DNA of 11,733 nucleotides from Clostridium sp. CAG:411 (lineage in GTDB: Bacteria > Bacillota > Clostridia > Lachnospirales > Lachnospiraceae). Below are positions 8,395 through 11,733 of the stretch, piece by piece. The DNA is taken from NCBI GenBank assembly GCA_000437275.1, contig FR899709.1:31447-43179 (forward strand), given 5' to 3'. The translations under genes were made by a program, and so were the position numbers. The notes beneath the pieces are model-generated. The model searched no databases, had not been told where the DNA came from, and saw nothing but the letters and a program-made list of their open reading frames with translations. How positions within the stretch are numbered: position 1 is the first letter of the stretch; every line of letters begins with the position of its first letter.

Positions 8395-8769
8395 TTATAT
8401 ATTTGACAAAAACCCACTACTATATTTTAGATAGAGGGAACGCATGGTATTGATGTATTTTTTGCTAATACTTAAAAGTGTGCCATCTGTTAAAACAATA
8501 TCATTCTTTACGATTTTTTCTATAAAATCTAAGTTTACGATGGTTGTCCTATGGCATTGTACGAAATAGAAGGGAAGCTGGTGTAAAAGACCTTTTAGAG
8601 ATTCGTTGCTTTTATAGTTTCCTTCCGTTGTATGAATATTAATATATTGATTGGCACTTGAAAAATACATAATATCGGCATAGGGAATTTTGCAATAGTT
8701 ATTACGGTCACGATAAGTAAAAAAAGTATGCTCTAATTTGGAATAGATATATTGCAAACAGTGTTCCAA
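8395..8769 (-). CDS. LytTR DNA-binding domain fragment downstream of the amber
   Basis: Same frame as the receiver fragment, open from 8787 to 8395. It holds the LytTR features KIPYADIMYFSS, YINIHTTEG, FVQCHRTTIVNL and LLSISKKYIN, giving the ten-stranded DNA-binding fold that contacts two 9-bp direct repeats. A TTG at 8769 is the first possible start after the stop; I see no good ribosome binding site for it, so independent translation is doubtful. The frame ends with TAA at 8397-8395. Confidence 0.5.
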   Translation of the reverse strand: MEHCLQYIYSKLEHTFFTYRDRNNYCKIPYADIMYFSSANQYINIHTTEGNYKSNESLKGLLHQLPFYFVQCHRTTIVNLDFIEKIVKNDIVLTDGTLLSISKKYINTMRSLYLKYSSGFLSNI

Positions 8770-8787
8770 CTGTTCTTTTGAAATAGG

Positions 8788-9105
8788 CTATAAAATATAG
8801 TTCAGTGCTTGCACATCATAACCGGCAAATACATAGTCTTGATATGCAGTTAAAAAAATAATTTCCCCAGTATAGCCTCTTTTTCTTAAATCTTGTGCAA
8901 TATCCATTCCGGAATGTGTATCGATCTGAATATCAAGAAAATAGGCATGGCAAAAGGCAGAAGTATCTGCAAAATAATCTTCTGATGAAAAATAAGTTTT
9001 AAGGTTTGTGGTAATACCAGTATTCTGCTCCCAATCCTTGATTAATCTTATAAGTTGTTGTTGACATAGATTTTCATCTTCCACAATACCAATATTAATA
9101 GTCAT
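8788..9105 (-). CDS. Receiver-domain fragment of the split response regulator
   Basis: This is the part that would be translated without readthrough: 105 residues, MTINIGIVEDE to LNYIL. It keeps the phosphorylation Asp58 and the Glu9-Asp10 and Thr86 positions, but stops right before beta-5/alpha-5 contacts and lacks the conserved lysine. It has no DNA-binding domain, so it could at most soak up phosphate from the kinase or be degraded. Confidence 0.6.
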   Translation of the reverse strand: MTINIGIVEDENLCQQQLIRLIKDWEQNTGITTNLKTYFSSEDYFADTSAFCHAYFLDIQIDTHSGMDIAQDLRKRGYTGEIIFLTAYQDYVFAGYDVQALNYIL

Positions 9106-10468
9106 TTTCATCCTCCATAGGTAATAATATAGTGATTTCAAAGGTATGTTGGCCTGGGGTGATTTTACAAATCCCATTGGCTTGTTGAACCAGTTGCTGG
9201 ATTCGTTCTAAACCAATGCCATGTCCGTTTTCCTGTTTGCGGCTGCGTAATTTCAACATTGTGCTTGTTGAGGTTGAATCGTATAAGTAAACACCATCAC
9301 TGCTATTTTTTACATAGAGGACGATATTTGCTTTATGTGTTTTCATAGAAAGGAATATAAAAGGTTGTTCTGAGACATATTTACAGGCTTCAATGGCGTT
9401 GTCTAGGATATTGCTTAATAGAGCGCAAAGCTGTACATTATCCAGACCAACCGAAAAATTTTCATTTAAAAACAGTTCTTGTTGGAACTGAATGTTTTGC
9501 TTTTGAATTATAAATCGTTTTTGTGATAAAACAGTATCTAATATGGTAATTCCCGTATAGTGAATCGAAAGGGAAGTATCTGTATCTTTTAATATATCTG
9601 CTAAAAATTTTTTAGATTTTTCTTTTTCCCCATTGGAAATCAACTGTTGCAAAGTCCGTAATAAATTTTGATTGTCATGTTTCCAGGTTCGAAGAATCTG
9701 ATTGCTTTCTATTAACAAATCATATTGTTGTTGCTCTAGTTGTAGTTGTCGTTTTTGTTCTAATAAGGTTGCGTTTTTTTGATGCATATGAGCCACATAG
9801 AACAGAAGGATAAATAGAAAGAAAATGATGATAATGAATTCCAAACCAATCATTTGTAACAATTGAAACGTATCATTAGGTAAATTGGCTGCATAAAGTT
9901 CTAATGAAAGGATGCATTCAATAAATTGGCTGCAGGCTAAAATACTCACAAAGATGGCAATACAAAAAATCAAAAGAATGGGAAATGGAAAATGTATATG
10001 TTTTCTATGATCTTTTGTAAAATAGTTATTTTGTATCCAAACCAGCAAAATTGATAAAAAAGCTAATAGTAGTAAGTAAATGCTAGAAAGCATATATCGT
10101 GAAAGTGAAATTTGAGTGATAGCCGTTTCGATGGAGTAGTCAAATAGTAACTTAGCCAATAGCAAAATCAATTTTTCTGAAAGGGTGGAAAGTAAAAATG
10201 GCATACAACCAAAAATAAAACGGTGAGCTAGAGAATCTGAAGTACACCAAAGGGCCAGAAAAACTTCAAATGTGCATAATATTACACTTGATAGCATCTG
10301 ATTAGAAATGTAAGCATTGGTAAAGTTGATTGCTATAAAATCTAGTACGGGAAGTATATAGATAAAATAGCTTTTTTTGAAGTGTAATAAGCGAGAAAAT
10401 AAGTAGGTAAGTAAAGATGCCTCTATCAGGCTAATTAGTAGGTCAGGTAAAATATATGAGGGGATCAT
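9095..10468 (-). CDS. AgrC-like sensor histidine kinase (GHKL ATPase domain)
   Basis: A 457-residue membrane sensor that autophosphorylates on His and passes phosphate to a LytTR regulator. The N-terminal half has six or seven membrane helices (roughly residues 8-27, 36-55, 60-78, 88-108, 125-146, 162-180, 206-227), as in peptide-sensing AgrC/ComD-type kinases. A coiled linker (230-255, Gln-rich) leads to phospho-acceptor His264 in RTWKHDNQN. The ATPase domain has the N box LLSNILDNAIEA (Asn353, Asn357) and the G box NGHGIGL (414-420), so all key residues look intact. ATG 10468 has AAAGGAG 5 bases upstream. Its 3' end overlaps the regulator start, so the two are translated from one mRNA. No agrB or agrD neighbour is visible in the window, so its ligand is unknown. 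Confidence 0.93.
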   Translation of the reverse strand: MIPSYILPDLLISLIEASLLTYLFSRLLHFKKSYFIYILPVLDFIAINFTNAYISNQMLSSVILCTFEVFLALWCTSDSLAHRFIFGCMPFLLSTLSEKLILLLAKLLFDYSIETAITQISLSRYMLSSIYLLLLAFLSILLVWIQNNYFTKDHRKHIHFPFPILLIFCIAIFVSILACSQFIECILSLELYAANLPNDTFQLLQMIGLEFIIIIFFLFILLFYVAHMHQKNATLLEQKRQLQLEQQQYDLLIESNQILRTWKHDNQNLLRTLQQLISNGEKEKSKKFLADILKDTDTSLSIHYTGITILDTVLSQKRFIIQKQNIQFQQELFLNENFSVGLDNVQLCALLSNILDNAIEACKYVSEQPFIFLSMKTHKANIVLYVKNSSDGVYLYDSTSTSTMLKLRSRKQENGHGIGLERIQQLVQQANGICKITPGQHTFEITILLPMEDENDY

Positions 10469-10531
10469 AAATACTCCTTTGGTAGTTCGTTTTCAATTAA
10501 ATGTTTGCTGATTTTGTTTGAAATTGTGTGC

Positions 10532-10537
10532 ATTATA
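10532..10537 (-). promoter_or_regulatory. Tentative -10 box for the kinase-regulator operon
   Basis: A perfect TATAAT on the minus strand lies 63 bases before the kinase start codon. No recognisable -35 box stands 16-18 bases upstream, so it may need an activator or may not be the real promoter. Other AT-rich hexamers exist in this stretch. Confidence 0.35.
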
Positions 10538-10648
10538 ACCATTTCTTTCTTGAAATTTTATTAGTAAGTGCTTTCATATTGTTTGCTATAAATGCACTTG
10601 AATAACTGTATTTAATATAATCATATCACATAATTAATGAAAACGCTA

Positions 10649-10700
10649 TCTATTCACTCACAAAAAATGACAATTCACTCAAAATATATTGACAATTAAA
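10649..10700 (+). promoter_or_regulatory. Direct repeats, candidate LytTR regulator binding sites
   Basis: ATTCACTCA occurs at 10652-10660 and 10673-10681, identical 9-mers with a 12-base gap, hence a 21-base period (two helical turns). In the register of known LytTR boxes they read TCTATTCAC (10649-10657) and ACAATTCAC (10670-10678); a third related copy ACAATTAAA (10692-10700) starts 22 bases later and overlaps the -35 box. Paired 9-bp direct repeats with 12-13 base spacing upstream of a promoter are the recognised layout for AgrA/ComE/PlnC-type proteins. ACAATTCAC agrees with the AgrA box ACAGTTAAG at six of nine positions. Binding is inferred. Confidence 0.65.
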
Positions 10701-10716
10701 GTGGAAAAAGTACAAT
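10689..10716 (+). promoter_or_regulatory. Promoter of the rightward small-peptide/lipoprotein unit
   Basis: A perfect TTGACA (10689-10694) and TACAAT (10711-10716) stand 16 bases apart. The predicted start is near 10723, which places the two identical repeats at about -74 to -42, a normal place for activator sites. The leader up to the first ribosome binding site is about 70 bases. Confidence 0.65.
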
Positions 10717-10806
10717 AAAATAGAAAAATTGTAGAAAAGTGTCGAAATGCTAAATGATATTTTTTTACAAAAAAAGAATATTTTTGGAAAGGGAAAGGAG
10801 GTTTGC

Positions 10807-10905
10807 ATGAAGCAGAAATACCAGAAAAATTACGAAGAAAGTAATGAAAACGCAATCCCGAAAGAGTTAAGAGTCCATTTCAGGATTGCAATCAAGGATA
10901 CTTGA
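10807..10905 (+). CDS. Small ORF of 32 codons, possible leader peptide
   Basis: I do not recognise this product. It begins MKQKYQKNYEESNENA and ends in HFRIAIKDT; it is hydrophilic and charged, with no signal sequence, Gly-Gly leader or cysteine. The case for translation is the ribosome binding site AAAGGAGG (10794-10801), the strongest in the window, 5 bases before ATG, plus the promoter just upstream. The codons from 10852 on coincide with a hairpin, and the TGA stop sits inside a second hairpin, as in leader ORFs whose translation alters mRNA folding. It could also be a genuine small protein, or the 5' remnant of a longer gene. Confidence 0.5.
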   Translation: MKQKYQKNYEESNENAIPKELRVHFRIAIKDT

Positions 10906-10949
10906 TAAACAAGTTACCCAATTATAGCATATATTGGGTGAGTGTCAAG
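10852..10949 (+). other. Structured RNA segment with alternative hairpins
   Basis: Hairpin I pairs GCAATCCCGAAA (10852-10863) with TTTCAGGATTGC (10878-10889), 11 of 12 positions. Hairpin II pairs ATCAAG (10891-10896) with CTTGAT (10901-10906). Hairpin III pairs TTACCCAAT (10914-10922) with ATTGGGTGA (10933-10941), one wobble. The CTTGA arm of II could instead pair with CAAG at 10910-10913 or TCAAG at 10945-10949, so exclusive folds are possible. None has a T run, so this would act on translation or stability rather than as a terminator. I match it to no known riboswitch class. Confidence 0.45.
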
Positions 10950-11004
10950 CAAAAATGTATGAAGATAATAGTGAAACAGGATTTTTAAGAAAGGAAGAAT
11001 AGAA

Positions 11005-11208
11005 ATGTGTTTAAAACAAGTGAAAAGAAGGAAAAAAATAGCATTAGCAAGTATGCTTAGTGTAGTAATGCTTATGAGTGGTTTTGCAGGTGTAGCAAAA
11101 GCATCTACAGAAGGAGTGTATACATATAAGAATAATACTGGACAGATAAGTGGATCAACATTTGTAAATAAAAAAACAGGAAAGTCTTATGTAGAAGATT
11201 TAAGATAG
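11005..11208 (+). CDS. Small Sec-exported peptide precursor, function unknown
   Basis: A 67-residue product I do not recognise. It has a textbook Sec signal: a basic n-region (KQVKRRKK), a hydrophobic core about residues 12-28, and a likely type I signal peptidase site AKA|STE after residue 33. The predicted mature peptide is 34 residues, polar, rich in Gly, Thr, Lys and Asn, with no cysteine, so no lantibiotic-type or disulfide chemistry is suggested. ATG 11005 follows AAAGGA (10990-10995) by 9 bases. It sits downstream of the putative LytTR-controlled promoter and 92 bases before the lipoprotein start. It may be a secreted signal, a surface peptide, or the N-terminal stub of a gene that has decayed; the stop is followed by no matching open frame that I can recognise. 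Confidence 0.65.
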   Translation: MCLKQVKRRKKIALASMLSVVMLMSGFAGVAKASTEGVYTYKNNTGQISGSTFVNKKTGKSYVEDLR

Positions 11209-11299
11209 TAAAATGCAAGAGTGGACACATCATTTTGAAAAAGTTGTGTTCATTCTTGTAACTAAAAAAATTTTTATTAGTTGTAAGAAGGAGAAGCGA

Positions 11300-11731
11300 A
11301 TGAAAAGGAAAATAGTAGTATGTTTTCTTACATTGTTGATAAGTATTTCTATTTTTGCTACGGGATGTGGAAAACAGGAACAGATTACAAGTAGTGAGTA
11401 TATTGCAGGAAAAGACGATCAGACATGTCTAGATGGCTATCGAGATGTGGCAACTAGTGAAAATGGGTACTATTTTTTATCGAATAGTTTTGTGTATTTC
11501 TATGATTCTAATAGTAAAAAGACGCATGTTTTATGTAACAAACCGGAATGTGCACACGATGGTGAGGGGTGTAATGCCTATATTAATGCAATGGCAATTC
11601 GGTATTATGAACATGCATTATATTATGTTTCCTGTGATACGATTGAAACAAATGAATTTTATTTATGGAAAATGTCAGAAGATGGAACAGAAAAGGAGAG
11701 ATTATTCTTTTATGATCTCTCGGAATCTTGA
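11300..11731 (+). CDS. Lipoprotein with CxxxxCxHxxxxC motif, probably truncated
   Basis: A surface lipoprotein of 143 residues. ATG 11300 is chosen over the upstream in-frame ATG 11213 because AAGGAG lies 6 bases before it and it opens a proper signal: MKRK, hydrophobic core to residue 19, lipobox ATGC with lipidated Cys23. After a linker comes GYYFLSNSFVYFYDSNS, then Cys79, Cys84, His86 and Cys91 in CNKPECAHDGEGC, then YYEHALYYV and LWKMSEDGTEKERL. From memory this matches the start of propeller-like lipoproteins common in Lachnospiraceae, with YYYD, LCNKPxCxH and LYxMDxDG blocks, usually several hundred residues long. Here a TGA at 11729-11731 ends the frame after the first blade-like repeat, two bases before the window edge. 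A nonsense mutation or frameshift is therefore likely, though a short natural form cannot be excluded. Confidence 0.7.
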   Translation: MKRKIVVCFLTLLISISIFATGCGKQEQITSSEYIAGKDDQTCLDGYRDVATSENGYYFLSNSFVYFYDSNSKKTHVLCNKPECAHDGEGCNAYINAMAIRYYEHALYYVSCDTIETNEFYLWKMSEDGTEKERLFFYDLSES

Positions 11732-11733
11732 GA

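Larger units (their letters stand above)
8395..9105 (-). pseudogene. LytTR-family (AgrA-like) response regulator interrupted by in-frame amber
   Basis: Transcription factor partner of the adjacent AgrC-like kinase. Read through, the frame gives 236 residues, the usual size for LytTR regulators. Receiver: acidic pair Glu9-Asp10, phospho-acceptor Asp58 (AYFLDIQ), Thr86 (FLTAY). After LNYIL the next codon is TAG (8790-8788), residue 106, followed in the same frame by PISKEQL. Family members normally have Lys there (YILKP), the conserved receiver lysine, so one change from AAG to TAG explains the stop. The LytTR DNA-binding domain follows at about residues 135-236 and is otherwise undamaged. I chose ATG 9105 as start because GGAGG (9116-9112) lies 6 bases ahead of it; a further upstream ATG at 9111 has no spacing. 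The start overlaps the kinase end by 11 bases. The lack of other damage suggests a recent mutation, a sequencing error, or readthrough. Confidence 0.85.

Noticed and set aside
9106..9177. Longer start for the response regulator within the kinase gene
   Set aside because: The family motif begins right at INIGIVEDE, and GGAGG at 9116-9112 positions ATG 9105; the extra residues are kinase sequence in another frame.
10566..10599. AAGTGC/GCACTT inverted repeat between kinase and divergent promoter
   Set aside because: Six-base arms 22 bases apart in AT-rich DNA are easily explained by chance and do not align with either promoter.
10955..11002. ORF of 14 codons between the leader ORF and the secreted peptide
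   Set aside because: No ribosome binding site, very short, and its end overlaps the ribosome binding region of the next gene.
11213..11299. N-terminal extension of the lipoprotein starting at ATG 11213
   Set aside because: It has no ribosome binding site, would bury the signal peptide 29 residues in, and ATG 11300 has AAGGAG at ideal spacing followed by a complete lipoprotein signal.

Overview
The window looks like chromosomal DNA of a low-GC Firmicute, most likely a gut Lachnospiraceae/Clostridia species. This is an inference from AT-rich codon use, AAAGGAG-type ribosome binding sites, AgrC/LytTR-style signalling, a large secreted subtilase with Big2 domains, and a lipoprotein of a type I associate with Lachnospiraceae. 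I see no transposase, integrase, phage gene or CRISPR array.

Left part (1-3478, + strand): the 3' three quarters of a cytoplasmic-type GH13 alpha-amylase whose start lies outside the window. It overlaps by 4 bases a 770-residue polytopic membrane protein with the look of a GT-C (GT39-like) glycosyltransferase. The two are probably co-transcribed. Middle (3644-7876, +): one very large exported S8 serine protease with its own promoter and terminator. It carries a propeptide, a subtilisin catalytic domain split by a roughly 215-residue insertion, a TIG-like domain, kelch-like repeats and two Big2 domains. A stand-alone tRNA-Gln(CUG) gene with a near-consensus promoter and a strong terminator follows (8021-8195).

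Right part (8395-11731): an AgrC/AgrA-type two-component operon on the minus strand faces a divergent plus-strand unit. The kinase is intact. The LytTR response regulator is cut by an in-frame amber codon at residue 106, the position of the conserved receiver lysine, so it is probably a pseudogene unless the stop is read through or is a sequencing error. In the divergent intergenic region there are 9-bp direct repeats at a 21-22 bp period just upstream of a good promoter, which is the layout expected for LytTR-family regulators. The unit they would control has a well-ribosome-bound 32-codon ORF overlapping a set of hairpins, a 67-residue Sec-exported peptide, and a lipoprotein that ends abruptly at the window edge. 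The attractive reading is a small peptide/lipoprotein regulon under a LytTR system that has recently lost, or may be losing, its regulator.
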